The notes below the pieces were generated by a model. It was not told where the DNA came from and ran no database searches. It saw only the letters and a list, made by a program, of their open reading frames with translations. From contig JARUPZ010000030.1 in assembly GCA_031213475.1 (NCBI GenBank), forward strand, positions 62,001 through 126,000: 64,000 nt of DNA, read 5' to 3'. Positions within the stretch are counted from its first letter, which is position 1, and each line of letters starts with the position of its first letter. Origin of the DNA: Nereocystis luetkeana. Its lineage: Eukaryota; Sar; Phaeophyceae; Laminariales; Laminariaceae. A program made the position numbers and the translations under genes. This document shows positions 1 to 11,619 of this stretch, piece by piece.

Positions 1-49
1 CATCGATTCTCCGCGGGCGAGGGGCAGGGGGTGGCACTGTGCCCCCGTC

Positions 50-430
50 CTTAGCATCGACTGCATAGCTTCGTTGTATAGTTGCTCTTCCAATGACTCT
101 TCTTGCCACACCTATGACATTTACCCCCTGGGTACTTTCCCTGGTGGCTTTGGCGCTGCTTTCATCGCCACCAGCAGCCGCGACGGAGCCGCCACCGTCC
201 TCGTTGGTGCCTCTACCGCCTCGTCCGTGCTGTCCCCGACGTCCGACTTTATATGTGCCACTGCCTCCACCTTTCCCACGGCCACCGCCACCGCTGTCGC
301 CGCCGCCGTACATAGCACGGCCCGCATGGCCAGCATTGGACCCCTTCTTCCTGTTTCCAGACAATTGTTGATGCCGCTCTCGAACAGCCTTGATGACGTC
401 ATCGCTAGTACTGTTGTACCGCTGCACTGC
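50..430 (-). pseudogene. Ty1/copia-type Gag remnant with degenerate zinc knuckle
   Basis: Read on the minus strand, a frame from about 420 to 130 gives a short charged stretch (DDVIKAVRERHQQL) followed by a glycine- and arginine-rich linker. In another frame, at 77-126, the sequence reads KCHRCGKKSHWKSNY, which matches the retroviral-type CCHC zinc knuckle except that the last Cys is Tyr; a stop follows at 51-53. Copia Gag proteins have this order: helical tail, Gly-rich linker, CCHC knuckle. The frame change between linker and knuckle and the lost Cys indicate a dead copy. No protease, integrase or RT is visible because the window begins here. A host RNA-binding protein fragment is the alternative. 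Confidence 0.4.
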
Positions 431-3400
431 TGGGGGTGTGGGGGGGTTGGGTGGATAAGTGGGTTGGGTTTTCGCTCATTTGTCGACTAGGATTACGGGT
501 AACGGTTAAACTGGGCGTTTGGCACACCCTTCTCGCAGCAGCAGCGTCCTTCCAGCATTTGCTGCGTGCGGCGTCCTTCCGAGAGGAATTTTGTGCCCGT
601 GCTCCAGTAACTCTTTGTGCGCGGGCGCCCATCCTTGTATCTCTTTTCGATCGAGCAGCAATCGCTCTGGGGCCATGCACGACCTCAAAAACTTCCGAAG
701 TGCCGTGACGTTATTGCTGCTGCTTTGCTCCTGCTGCTGCTGCTGCTATTGCCTGTTTGATATTTACTCGGATTCACTGTAGAGCAGAAAGCGACCCTGC
801 CAACATACGTGACAGAATATATCGCAAACCCCATGGGGTCAAGATGCTGCAGCCAGAAGCGACATTGCATGCTCGTTTGCGAGCGGCGGGCAACGATCTC
901 ATTAACTCCATTGGCCAATCCCGCTGAGCGAGCTATACTTCTATAAGGTGGTCCCGTTTTTGATAAGATCGATGCGCTGTAGCCAATTTGCTAAAGATTT
1001 CGCTGCTCATACCGACTCTGGTACAAGCGATTATCTACAAGTGAGTGTCCCGGATGAGCCTGGGTCGCGTAGCTCAAGGCGCAGGGCTCCGTTGAATCCG
1101 AAAGTTGGCCCACAGGCTGCTTGTATGTGTCGGCTATCGATTCGCGCGGTACACACGTCAACGCCGGGAGCGGTTTGGGTCCAGATTTTGCGCGGATTGG
1201 AGTTTCCTTGTGACGGGAGACAGACAGACAGACAGACAGACAGTCAGACAGACAGACGGACGGACAGACAGACCGAAATAGAGACTCAGCTTTTACAAAC
1301 TGAGAAGGAATTGGTGTCCACCTACGAGGCACATGATATGGAGGTGTTGGAAATTAAATGGGCGTACGTCGGCTGTCAGACCTGGCAATTGTGTTGAAAA
1401 CGAACACCACTCAGGGCGGAAACGTAAGGACCGTTTGGTGCCCATACTTAGAAAAACTAACGGTCGTACAGTTACTACGTCGAAAGCAATACCTTCCCGA
1501 CAACCAAGTGGGCCAAAAAAAAAAAAAAAAACACAAAATATACTACCTGGTATACAGGTATTTGGCATTCTGCCACTCCTTGTAGAACGCACCCCATCCT
1601 CGGATACATAAATAAGTTGACTCTATCGACAACAGGGAGGGAGCGTAAACACCGAGTGATGAGTCTATGGAAATATCTCAACCAAAGATATATTCAGAAG
1701 CCCCCATTTTCGTTGCGTGTGCCCCCCTAATTTTCAGGAGGAACCACGTCTCGGAAATCCACCCCAGGGCGTGTGGCATATCGCGAGTCATGCGGTACTA
1801 CGCAGCCAAAAACTCGAAACGATACGTACGACCTAAGTCCGCCGAAGTTCTTGACGGGTTGGCGAATGCATGTTGTCGTCGTACTCGCTCTCGATCATGA
1901 AACCAGGTCCCTGCTGTGGTATGCAGGACGCTCAAGGTGACCACAGCTTTAGTTTTGCTGCGCTGATGCTTGAGGCTGTTGTAGCTGGCTGGTGGATGAT
2001 CGAGAGGTGCGGCGAGCGCCGGCGAGAGAGGGTGGTCAGGAGAGGGGGGGAAGATTGAATAAGGGAGAGAAGCACGGAGATGCATTCCTTCCGTGCATCG
2101 CAACTGACGACCCCACCAATGTTACAACAGTACTCTCGACAGCTTGCAACGTGTACAAAATAATCTGGTCAATCACGCGAAGAGCGCCTTTCGAATGGCA
2201 CAAAATAATCCGCATTCTCCCGGATCCGAACCCTAGCAACCTAGCCAGTGACGCCAGACAGTCATCATGCTCTTCGACGAGCAACCTGGCCAATAGCGCA
2301 AGACAGTAGTAGCAATCACGCAAGATTTTGTGCAACATATCCCGCGGGTTTCACGTACCAACAAAAATATTGCTGACGACACTACTACACAGCCAACCTT
2401 GCGTTCCTTCACCCCGGCTGATATGTTGTGCTTCTACTATTATACACAATACAAACCTATGACCAATGACACAACCCTGTCGACATTCCAACCCTAATAC
2501 TTTCTCAATGATGCAGAGTAATCATATTCTGAAAGGGCAGCAATAAGCGGGCATACATGACCACGCCTTGACACTTTGTCACACTTCTGCGCCGACGCCG
2601 ACCGTGCGATCCCTCGAGCAGGCCACCGGGCAGGCCCTCCCGGGGCGAGGTCGAGGCAGGCGGGCACGGTAGTAGAAAAAACAGACGAAAAGGCCCATGT
2701 CGCGTCGAGAAAGGGCCTCGTAGCGCGGAGAGGACTCAACTGCAGTGCTGCCATGACACGCATCTGAACATGGCATACAAGGCGCTTCGCGTAGCGGGCG
2801 GCTCCGGCCGCTGCGCTCGCTTACGAGGAAGAATAGAACGGAGCAGATGGGGGAAATCATTAGGTGCAAACACGTGGCTTGAAAATGCCAAGGGCTCCAT
2901 GCTCCATCCAGAAAACAACCCGGACGCCGCATGCACGCACATACTTATTTTGATATGTACGAAAGGAAAAGCACAGCATGGTACAGCACCGCAAAAAAAA
3001 CGATCATTGAATGAAAACGAAGATTGAAAAAAACCCCCGTCCCCTCTAATGTATTTATTTCCCACCTGATTGGAACACCTTGCGCCGGTCAAAGCAAAGG
3101 CTTATACCAGAGCTTCTTTTAGTCGGCCTTGTACGCTACCCGCCCCTCTCGCGACCATTCGCCACCGATTAGGTCCGGGCAAAGCTGTCCTCCCTCTCTT
3201 CTCCAGTGGGCCCCGTCACCCGCCTCGCGTGAAGCTCGGGGTGCACACCGTGGCCCTCGTTCGCCTGCTCGACAATGTTGGTGCTCTGACGCGGAGCTCT
3301 CTCTCTCTGAATTTCAGCTTGTGCTCAAATGAGTATCGCTTGCATATTATTTTGCAAACCAAAGCGACTCTCGTAGACTCGTGTATGTTATGTTCAACCC

Positions 3401-3720
3401 CATACCAGGAGGACAGACAGAGCCCGTTTATGCTTCCCCCGCGTCTCGATGCACACGCGATGCCTAGCCACGAAAACGGCGACCACGCTCCTGCCAACCC
3501 CCCCTCTACCCGCCAGAGCCCGCCGACACCAGCGACGGCACCTTGCGTGTCTGCGTTGTCGTGCATTGGGTACACGTACGCACACGAAACAAAAAAATAC
3601 TCTCGCCGGCAAGTAGTAGAAGGAGGCGGTGTCCAAGTGAGAGCTCTGAGATGGGGATGTACCAACCGAGTACGCTCAAGAAAAAGACCGAAGTACATCA
3701 AAGTTTACGATAGTGTTATA
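430..3720. other. Unassigned noncoding stretch
   Basis: No reading frame here resembles a protein I recognise and none has a convincing exon structure. It holds a GACA/GACAGACG microsatellite at 1218-1274, a poly-A run near 1515 and one TACCTGGTA motif at 1544. Otherwise I see nothing. Confidence 0.5.
1218..1274. repeat. (GACA)n microsatellite
   Basis: About 14 tetranucleotide units, mostly GACA, with a few point variants (GTCA, GACG). Confidence 0.9.
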
Positions 3721-3731
3721 TTTGTACTACA

Positions 3732-3766
3732 GTAGCGGTACGACCACGGCTCCGCCCGTGGCGCTA
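3732..3766 (+). repeat. Short direct repeat, left side of the satellite
   Basis: A segment of about 35 bp starting GTAGCGGTACGACCACGGC recurs with two or three differences at 7503-7537. The two copies bracket the whole satellite array in the same orientation. Confidence 0.6.
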
Positions 3767-3859
3767 GTCCCGCGTTGCCCATAGTAGTTTGTACCTGATA
3801 AGTACATGGTATTAATAACACCCGTAGCTGTAGTGTGTTGTGATGTACTACTCTGAACG

Positions 3860-5085
3860 GAACTGTAAAAAACACCGTGCGGGGTGGTATCGACCCGGGG
3901 GATGTCCGCTTGTGTCTCCGGGCTGTTAGAATTGTAAATGCGTAAAAGGATTTTGTGATCCAGAGATGGGGCCTTATTATGCCCAGGTGCGGCGGGACAT
4001 GGACCATGAGCCCCCGTCAAACCTGAAATCAGCGGGTGGGATTGGGGTTTCGACACCTTGCGGGACGGTATCGACCCGGGGGATTTCCGTTTTTGTGCCC
4101 GGATTGTTGAAGATGTAGACGTATGGAAGAATGTATGGTCCAGGTATGGAATTTTGTCGTCCCCGGGTGCGGTGGGACCTTGACGTTGCCCCAAGGGGAA
4201 AATCTCGCCGCGCGTTGGCTCCGTGTCCGTGGTGAGCCCCAGCCAGAAAATCAGCTAGTGGGGTTGGGATTTCCACACCCTGAGGGACGGTATCAACCTG
4301 GGGGGCATCCGTGTTCGTCCCTGGGTTGTTTGAGTTCGTTGTAGATGTACGAAAGCATCTGGGGGATGGAACCTTATCATCACCGGGTGCGGCAGGACGT
4401 CGCCGTTGTCCCGGGGGGAAAATCTCGACGCGCGCTGGCTCTAGGAGAGCCTGCCAACCGTAAATGAACCAGTGGGGTTGGGGTTTCCACACCTTGCGGG
4501 GCGATATCGACCCCGGGTATATCCGTTTTCGTCCCCGGGTTGTTATAGTTGTCAATGTACGGAAGAATTTCTGATCCACGGATGGGATTTCATCATCCCC
4601 GGATGCGGCGGGCCCTCAAAGTTGTCCCGGGGGGCAACTCTCGCCGCGCGCTGGTTTTTGGAGCCCCCGCCAAATCAGCTATCAGCCGATGGGGGTGGGG
4701 TTTCCACACGTTGCGGGCCAATAATGACCCGGGGGGACTCTGTTTCCATCCCCTGGTATTTGGAATTGTACATGTATGGAATAATCTATTATCAGGAGAG
4801 GGGAACTTATCGTCCCCAGGGGCGACGGCTCCATGACCTCCAGCCAACCATAAATCAGCCAGTAGGGTTGGGGTTTCCACGCCTGGCGGGGCGGTGTCGC
4901 CCCGGAGGATGTCCGTTTTCGTCCCTGGATCATTGGAGTCGTAGATGTACGGCAGCATTTCTGATACGAGGGTGGGACCTTATCATCCCCGGGTGCGGCA
5001 GGATCTCGACGATATCCCGAGGGGAAAATCTCGCCGCGTGCTGGCTCCATGAGCCCCAGCCAAGTCATCAGCAATCAGTTAATGA
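3860..5085 (+). repeat. Satellite array, about 215-bp period, first block
   Basis: Tandem diverged units, each with TTTCCACACCTTGCGGGGCG, then GGTATCGACCCGGGG, TCGTCCCCGGGTTGTTG, a GTATGGAAG-type segment, ATCATCCCCGGGTGCGGCGG and CTCGCCGCGCGCTGGCTCCA. Unit starts are near 3868, 4046, 4267, 4483, 4702 and 4872; the 170-180 bp spacings are shortened units. Apparent ORFs through the array lack conserved coding and are treated as noncoding. Confidence 0.9.
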
Positions 5086-5089
5086 GGGG

Positions 5090-5295
5090 TGTACTCGATA
5101 GGAGAGATGTACTCGATCTCATGCATGGCCGTAGTCGTATGACCATAGACCCTCGCATCCCTACAATACCGGGACGGAGCATGTCAGGTTTTCACCGACC
5201 AGGCAGACATTGCTTGCACCAAGCGCGAAGCGCCGTGAGGTGTCTGGCGAGTCGCATGAAGGGTGAGCTGCATCCTACTAAGAACCGCTTTTGAG
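5090..5295 (-). repeat. Dispersed repeat E, copy 1 (inside the satellite)
   Basis: This roughly 200-bp segment matches 41305-41500 in inverted orientation (shared words include GATGCAGCTCACCCTTCATG and CTTCGCGCTTGGTGCAA). Both copies keep a similar minus/plus frame around CSSPFM..LA and RAWCKQ, but copy 1 has an in-frame stop. Function is unknown. Confidence 0.7.
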
Positions 5296-5610
5296 GCGGA
5301 CTTGCATGTGGACGACAGCTATAATGAGTTGATTTAATTTCCGGTGTAGGCACTTCCAGAGACAGCAATGGGAGTACTCTGTAACTGCCTCGTGGGTGCC
5401 TTACCTTGAACACTGCGTGATACGATAATTCCCAATTGTGCGGAGTAAACGTTCTTTACCTCACACAAATGATCTAACTCGACAACCAGCTGTGGGCGAC
5501 CGCCAAAAACAAAAAACGGTACCCTGGTTGTCTGGCTCACGTAGTGAGCGGCATGTTTTACAGTGTCGTTGCCAACCGACGCCAACCCAACCTATAAAAA
5601 AATAGGGGGA
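5296..5610. other. Unique spacer between satellite blocks
   Basis: About 310 bp that is not satellite. An 83-codon minus frame at 5334-5585 has ordinary amino-acid composition but no recognised domain. Together with repeat E it forms the roughly 520-bp interruption of the array. Confidence 0.4.
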
Positions 5611-7120
5611 GATAATGGGGGGGGGGTCCATACCTTGCGGGGCGGTATCGAACCGGGGAAACTCGGTTTTTATCTCCGGGTTGTTGAATTTGTATGTGTA
5701 TGGAATTGTTGTCGATCTGGGGATGGAACCTGATCGTCCCCGGGTGCGGCGGGACCTCGACGTTGTCCCGTGGGGAAATTCTCATCGCGCGTTGGCTCCA
5801 TGATCCCCAGCCAAATCTTGAACCAGCTAGTGGGGTTGGGATTTCCACACCTTGCGGGGCGGTATCGACCCGAGGATGTCCGTGTTCGTCCCCGGTTTGT
5901 TTGACTTGTAGATGCGTGGAGGCATTTATTATCCGGGAATGTCCTCTCCCCGTACGACGGGACCTCGCCGTTGTCCCGTGGGGATACTCTCGCCGTGCGC
6001 TGGCTCCATGAGAGAGCTAGCCAAATCAGCAATCGGCCGATGGGGTGGGGTTTCCACATCTTTCGGGGCGGTATCGACCCGGGGTGTGTCCATTTTCATC
6101 CCCGGATTGTTGGAGTTATAGATGTACGAAGTGAGTTTTCATCCGGGGACTGGACATTTTCATACCCGGCTTCGGTGGGACCTCGATGCTGTCCCGAGGA
6201 GCAACTCTCGCCGGGCACAGGCTCCATGAGCCCCATCAAATCAGCATTAATCCGATGGAGGGGATGCTTCCACACATTGCGGGACGGTAGCGACCCGGGG
6301 GATGTCCCAATTCGCCCCCGGGTTGTTGGAGTTGTAAATGTACGGAAGGATTCTAGATCCGGGGTGAGATTTTATCATCCCCGGTTGCGGGGGGACCTCG
6401 ACGTTGTCGCGAGGGGCAGCTCTCACCGTGCGCTGGCCCTATGAGCCCCAGCCAATCAGCAATCAGCCAGGGGTGGGGTTTCCACACCTTACTGTGCGGT
6501 ATCGACCGGGGGGGACTCTGTTTTTATTCCCGGATTGTTGGAGTTGTAAACGTATGGAAGGATTTCGGATTAGGGCATGGAATCTTATCACCCCCGGGTG
6601 CGGTGGGACCTCGCCATTGCCTCGACGGGTAGTTCTCGCCGCGCGTTGGCTCCATGAGCCCCAACCATTTCAGCAATCAGCCGCTGGGAGTGGGGTGTCC
6701 ACACCTTGCATGCGGTATCGAACCGGGGCAACTCCGTTTTTGTCCCCGGATTGTTCGGAGTTATATATATATGGACGTTTTTTTGACCAGGGGGCGGGAT
6801 CTTATCGCCCCCGGGTGCGGCGGGACCTCGCCGTTGCCCCGGTGGGCAATTTTCGCCGCGCGCTGGTCCATGTGCCCCAGCCAACCATAAATCAGCCAAT
6901 AGGGTAGAGCTTTCCACACCTTGAGGGGCGGTATTGCCCCGGGGTATGCCCGTTTCGTCCCCGAGTTGTTGGGTTCATAGATGTACTGTATTATTTATGA
7001 TACGGGGATGGAACTTTATCATCCCCGGGTGCCGCTGGTTCTATGAGCCTCAGCCAATCTGTGATCAGCCGACAGCCGATGTGAGGGGTCGGAGTTGTGG
7101 ATGTATAGAGGGATCTCCGA
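5610..7120 (+). repeat. Satellite array, second block
   Basis: Same family as the block at 3860-5085. Units start near 5625, 5843, 6050, 6268, 6479, 6697 and 6912, spacing 207-218 bp, with the last unit truncated near 7120. Individual units differ by many substitutions, so the array is old and has not been recently homogenised. Confidence 0.9.
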
Positions 7121-8395
7121 TCCGGGGGTGGGAACCTATATTGCTCGGATGTGTAGCTACGGATGTGGTGGAACCTCGATGGCTCTCTTCAGCATCAATG
7201 TTATCATGGAAAGAGCCAGCGGCCTCTAGCATTCAGTTTGCCCAATCAATCAGCCACCAGAATTGTAATTCGAAATAAAACGTAAGTCAGCGGCTAGGCT
7301 GGCTAGATGGCTCTCAGAACTGCCTCGGGATTGTGCCACGGCCACGGCGCGGCATAGGATGTATGTTCTGCTGGTTGTGGCACCCCGCCTCTCTACCCAC
7401 ATGGGTCAAGCCGGCGCTGAAGCGCTCTCGACCGCCCTGCCCAATTACGTATAGACAGAACAATACGAGTAGCAGCATCTAAATAATAATATGCTACAAG
7501 TGGTAGCGGTACGACAACGGCTCCGTCCGTGGCGCTACCATTACCACCATTACCACCATTACCACCGTAGTAGATATATTGTTATTGCGTACTGTATATC
7601 ATAATCCGCCAATCAACGAGGTACAGCATTGTGCATTGTCGTTGAGCTTCAAAGTCAATGGTTCATATTCCTCGATCTCACAGATGTTAGAATATAACGT
7701 GTTTTTTTAATAGAAGATCCGCATTTTTTTCCGCGAAGAAAGAATGTGGAAAACCCAAGGGGTAACCCAAACAACGAAAGTAACTATACACTGCTGCTGT
7801 GTCCACTAAGTAAGACTAGTCCTACTTCTATAACCCCCCTTTTGTACGACGTACCTAATTCTGGCTACTTAACGAATTTATAATTTCGCTTTTTTTGTTG
7901 TCGTTGCTCCTTCCATTTCTCAATACATGCTCCTCTTCTATTATCCCTTCTTCGATAGACGGAACTAACTGGAAACACTTGATGAACAAAACAATCCCTA
8001 ATACGTAATCCCTGACCGAGAAGGCTTCCCCTCCCTCACCCCGCTGTATAAAATATGCAGTAGAGCCTCTCTCGTGCGCCCCCGCCCCCCCCCCGCGCGC
8101 GCGCTCATGACCGCCACTGCAGACGTCCGTGCGGGGCTCTACTTAGTGTATACCAGGCACCTGGTACCTGGTACACGGTAGCGGGCAAGGCAGGAACCGG
8201 TGTGCGCGACATGAAAGACAAGAACGAGCTGTGTATGGAAGTGTGGAATAGGGAGGTGATAGAGAGAGTGGGATGATGGCGAAACGCGTGTTGCGAGGGT
8301 CGTTGCCTTTTGGTCGGCTCGCGTCGTGAGGAACCTGTCTGTCTGGGTATCGTTACCTGGTATAATAGCAAGGATGTGTACTATTAATAGTGAGG
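7120..8395. other. Unassigned noncoding stretch
   Basis: No recognisable gene. It contains the right-hand direct repeat of the satellite (7503-7537), a short (ACCACCATT)-type run near 7540-7566 and a C-rich/GC run near 8083-8103. Confidence 0.5.
7503..7537 (+). repeat. Short direct repeat, right side of the satellite
   Basis: Counterpart of 3732-3766 (GTAGCGGTACGACAACGGC and onward). See that entry. Confidence 0.6.
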
Positions 8396-8396
8396 A

Positions 8397-8714
8397 TGTA
8401 TGTGTGTATGTATGTATGTATGTATGTATGTATGTATGTATGTATGTATGTATGTATGTATGTATGTATGTATGTATGTATGTATGTATGTATGTATGTA
8501 TGTATGTATGTATGTATGTATGTATGTATGTATGTATGTATGTATGTATGTATGTATGTATGTATGTATGTATGTATGTATGTATGTATGTATGTATGTA
8601 TGTATGTATGTATGTATGTATGTATGTATGTATGTATGTATGTATGTATGTATGTATGTATGTATGTATGTATGTATGTATGTATGTATGTATGTATGTA
8701 TGTATGTATGTATG
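8397..8714. repeat. (TGTA)n microsatellite, about 79 units
   Basis: An essentially perfect tetranucleotide tract of about 318 bp, with one TGTG interruption at the left end. The long Met-Tyr-Val-Cys or His-Thr-Tyr-Ile ORFs across it are artefacts of the repeat. Confidence 0.98.
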
Positions 8715-9164
8715 TTATGGGTCGGGAGCATAAAGATCATGAGGTCTAGGGTCAGGAGCCAGGATGGGGCAAGCAGCTCAGGCATGAGCCTGTTCGAATG
8801 ATCGCCGTTTGTTTGCAGTCCGCATCATCAGACAGAGTTGGATTACAATAATTGTGCCTTTAATATGCAAATAAGAGAGAACACAACACCAACCTTAAGT
8901 CTGGCCACGATCCAACCGAGTCGGGGCGTGCGCTCGCACGTGTTCCAGAGAGGTAGAGCGTGCTTCTGACGCTAGGGAGAAGATCTCCCAGGCATATATA
9001 TATATGTAGATGGTAAAAAACTGATTGTTTTGTGCCCCGGGTCGAGAGTGATGACCAAGGCAACATGTAGGACCACCGAAAGGAGGAGTGGCAATCTACA
9101 AATTCGGGAGGGGCCGTAAATGACGCGGCCCCTGCTGATACAAAAACGCAAGTCATTGTTATGA

Positions 9165-9425
9165 TACTGCTTTGTATGAGGTTGAAAGCCCGGCAATTAC
9201 CTGGGTTCTGGTACTGGGAACGTATTTGTAGTACTTGGAAGGCGTATCTAAGGTGGAAAACCAGGGGTCTTCCAGAGAGGCACGAGCGTGGTCTCAGTCT
9301 CTGTCGTGCACGAAAGGAATAAAGCGGCTCTTCTATCTCTAAGCGAACATCAACGTGAGTATTACCAATGAGTACCGGCTTAATAGGCAGACCTGCCCAG
9401 GGATACAACGTGTCCCGCTGTCCAT
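9165..9425 (+). repeat. Dispersed repeat I, copy 1
   Basis: Two parts recur elsewhere. GAGGTTGAAAGCCCGGCAAT at about 9175 matches the second intron of the membrane-protein gene (49435-49495). GGTGGAAAACCAGGGGTCTT at about 9250 onward matches 21775-22065, including the ends near GGGATACAACGTGTCCCGC. Coding potential is not apparent. Confidence 0.65.
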
Positions 9426-9439
9426 GATCTTCACAATCA

Positions 9440-9725
9440 CAAATGAATGGCGACGACGGCAGAACATGGGTTGTTGGTCGTGAGTTCGAATCTCACGTCC
9501 AAACACCATGAAATCGCTTTTTCAAAGATCAAGTGAGTTTCCTCATCATGTCAAAAACCTGAAAAATGCTTCTGGATCCCCAGAAATTGGAACCGCGTGT
9601 GGTGGCGCGTCGACCCGTTAAAGTCCAGTCCATTCTAGGGGGGGAGAGTGTTGTGAGGCTTAGATTGGGTAGGCGATTGGTTAACCGTTTACCTGTAGCC
9701 CAACGGACTAAGACCCTCACGAACA
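9440..9725 (+). mobile_element. Miniature LTR-type element (TRIM-like), decayed, copy 1
   Basis: The order of parts matches 44641-45065. An LTR-like end with tRNA B-box symmetry (GTGAGTTCGAATCTCAC) finishes in CA at 9505. A 143-bp internal region follows. A polypurine tract GGGGGGAGAG ends at 9648, and a second LTR-like unit begins TGTTGTGAGG at 9649 and ends CTCACGAACA at 9725. The left LTR start is lost and the right LTR is internally shortened. There is no coding capacity. A tRNA-derived SINE is the alternative reading. Confidence 0.45.
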
Positions 9726-10140
9726 TCATGTATGTGCCTTATTACTGTGTGGTATGAGCGACCAGAAACTTACCCGAATCACCCTCGGCGACGGAGGGGG
9801 GGGCGGTAATTACCAAGGTTTTTTCAGATTCGCTTTGCGGGACTGTAGTATTGACCGTTGCGGCGGGATGGGACAGGACGGGACGGTAAAAAAACCGTCG
9901 TCAAAATGGTCCCGTCCCGTCGGCATTTTCACCTACACTACCGTTGACTCGCTCCCACTCGTCCCGCCGAGAAAATATCTACGGTGGTGCCTTACTGCCC
10001 CGTCCCGTCCCGTCGGGAAGATCTGCCCTTTACGTTCCGTCCCGCCGTCAAAACCCGCCCCTACCGTCCCGCCCCGCCATTGCCGTCACTCCTTCCCCTC
10101 AAGGTACCGTAAATCGTGAACACTATACAAATTACCAGGT
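9726..10140. other. CCGTC/GGGAC-rich stretch without a gene
   Basis: From about 9860 to 10085 the sequence is dense in CCCGTCCCGTC and its complement GACGGGACGG, with local inverted copies such as ACGGT-A7-ACCGT. ORFs here are Pro/Arg/Ser-rich and not credible. Confidence 0.6.
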
Positions 10141-10400
10141 AGGTACGATATTGTTGTTGTTGTTCTCACATTAACTCACAATACAATGCAGTCCGTGGTC
10201 GCAGGACAGGCTCCAATAACTCTGGAGTGGAAGAAATACCTCAAGTAAAACAGAGGCAGAAATAAAAATCAAGCATACGCACTCCACCACTCACTGCGGA
10301 CACCAGGGAAGCAAAAAGGAGACTATTAATAATAGCAGACAAAAACCTAAAAAAGAAGATGAAGCGATACGCACTCCACCACTGCGGACACCAGGGAAGA
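10141..10400 (-). mobile_element. LINE-B 3' end fragment with (AAC)n tail
   Basis: Minus-sense 3' UTR of LINE-B, recognised by GTT repeats at 10151-10166 followed by CTCACATTAACTCACAATAC and GGACACCAGGGAAG. The same order occurs at 13316-13790 and at the 3' end of the full LINE-B near 26632-27060. A piece around the CTCCACCACTGCGGACACC box is duplicated near 10370, so this copy is rearranged. Confidence 0.75.
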
Positions 10401-11138
10401 AAAAAGGGAAGGCTTGTGAGGAGACTCTGGAACAGGTCGAGAAACAATCCGTGATTTGTTGTGAACGGGCGAATTGCGAATTTTGAGGTTGAAATATTCC
10501 ATGATTGATGAGCGAAAAACAACACATCATACGATATGTATATCCCCGAGGAGGTCAAGGACTAGCCGAAACGAAACTAAGCCTGAGCAGGTTGAGCGGG
10601 CGTTACGATGTACTGGATATGAGTCCAATACTTATATAACTGGTAAAACAAAGAAGAGAGCTCGCACACGAGATCATTCTCACACACTTCGACAAGCACA
10701 GCAATCTCAAGCGGGAAGCGCGCGACCTCAGCTGACCAGTGAACTACGTGATCAAGAGCAAAACTTCCTGGAAAATTGAAGATCAAGAATTTCCGTAGTT
10801 TCTCCCGCCCAACCACCCCTATTCTTTCGAAGGTGGAGGAAAGGAATTGCTACGAAGTAACAACATTCTGTTAATCTGTATACTGTCAGGAGTTTGAATG
10901 GTCGAAGACCATTTGGGGTACTCGGTCGTCCGAGACGCACAGTAGGCCCCAGTCGAGGGGGGCCAAGGGAGGGAGTAATATGACTATTACATGGAGTAAT
11001 AGAGGCTGTTACACGGAGTAATAGGACTGTTACACGGAGTAACAGGGTGTCGGTACGAACATACATGAAAAACCGTCAGTAACGTCGTTTGCGTACCGAA
11101 CAATGGAAAACTCCTTCCCACGTCTCAAAGAAAAATAA
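10401..11138. other. Unassigned stretch with a 20-bp minisatellite
   Basis: No gene seen. At 10975-11047 there are three to four imperfect units of CTGTTACACGGAGTAATAG. Confidence 0.55.
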
Positions 11139-11490
11139 TGTCGAGGTTCAAGCTTCAGCTTAGGGACCGCCAAGAAGGAACAAGGAACAGGGGAGGGAGG
11201 GACGACAGACCCACACCGATGGCGTGGGGATGGAGCTTGGATGCAGCTTAGGATTTAAGGATAGAACGTAATGAGAAGGAAGGAGCAAATACAGCAAATA
11301 AATAGAGTAGACAAGCTGAAAGTTGGCACGGAAGGGAGGTAGACTTGGTGCATGGGTTTCCTTTTGTTTCCGAGGTTTTCTTCTTTCGGGAAAGTTATGA
11401 GTGATCCATGTTGAAGATCATGCTGCACATTGTCGGATGGCAAGAGAAATAATAATATTAAGATAAATAATAATAATAACAACAACCCAA
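11139..11490 (+). mobile_element. LINE-R 3' end fragment, plus sense
   Basis: Matches the 3' end of LINE-R (minus copy at 31838-32215), including the last codons of its ORF (LQLRDRQEG and RPTPMAWGW), the 3' UTR with CATTGTCGGATGGCAAG near 11428, and an (AAT)n-type tail at 11448-11485. It is a 5'-truncated copy. Confidence 0.8.
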
Positions 11491-11577
11491 TTCGAAAGAT
11501 AAAACAACAAAGGAGACTATTAATATCAGACAAAAGCCTAAAAAGAAGATTAAGCGAAGCAAATAATATATATATAT

Positions 11578-11578
<1 letters not shown>

Positions 11579-11619
<41 letters not shown>

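Noticed and set aside
3977-6907. ORFs through the satellite, or a CRISPR-like array
   Set aside because: Units are about 215 bp, contiguous and diverged, without short repeats and unique spacers; ORFs shift frame from unit to unit.
8326-8801. Long ORFs of repeated MYVC or IHTY residues
   Set aside because: They are six-frame translations of the TGTA microsatellite.
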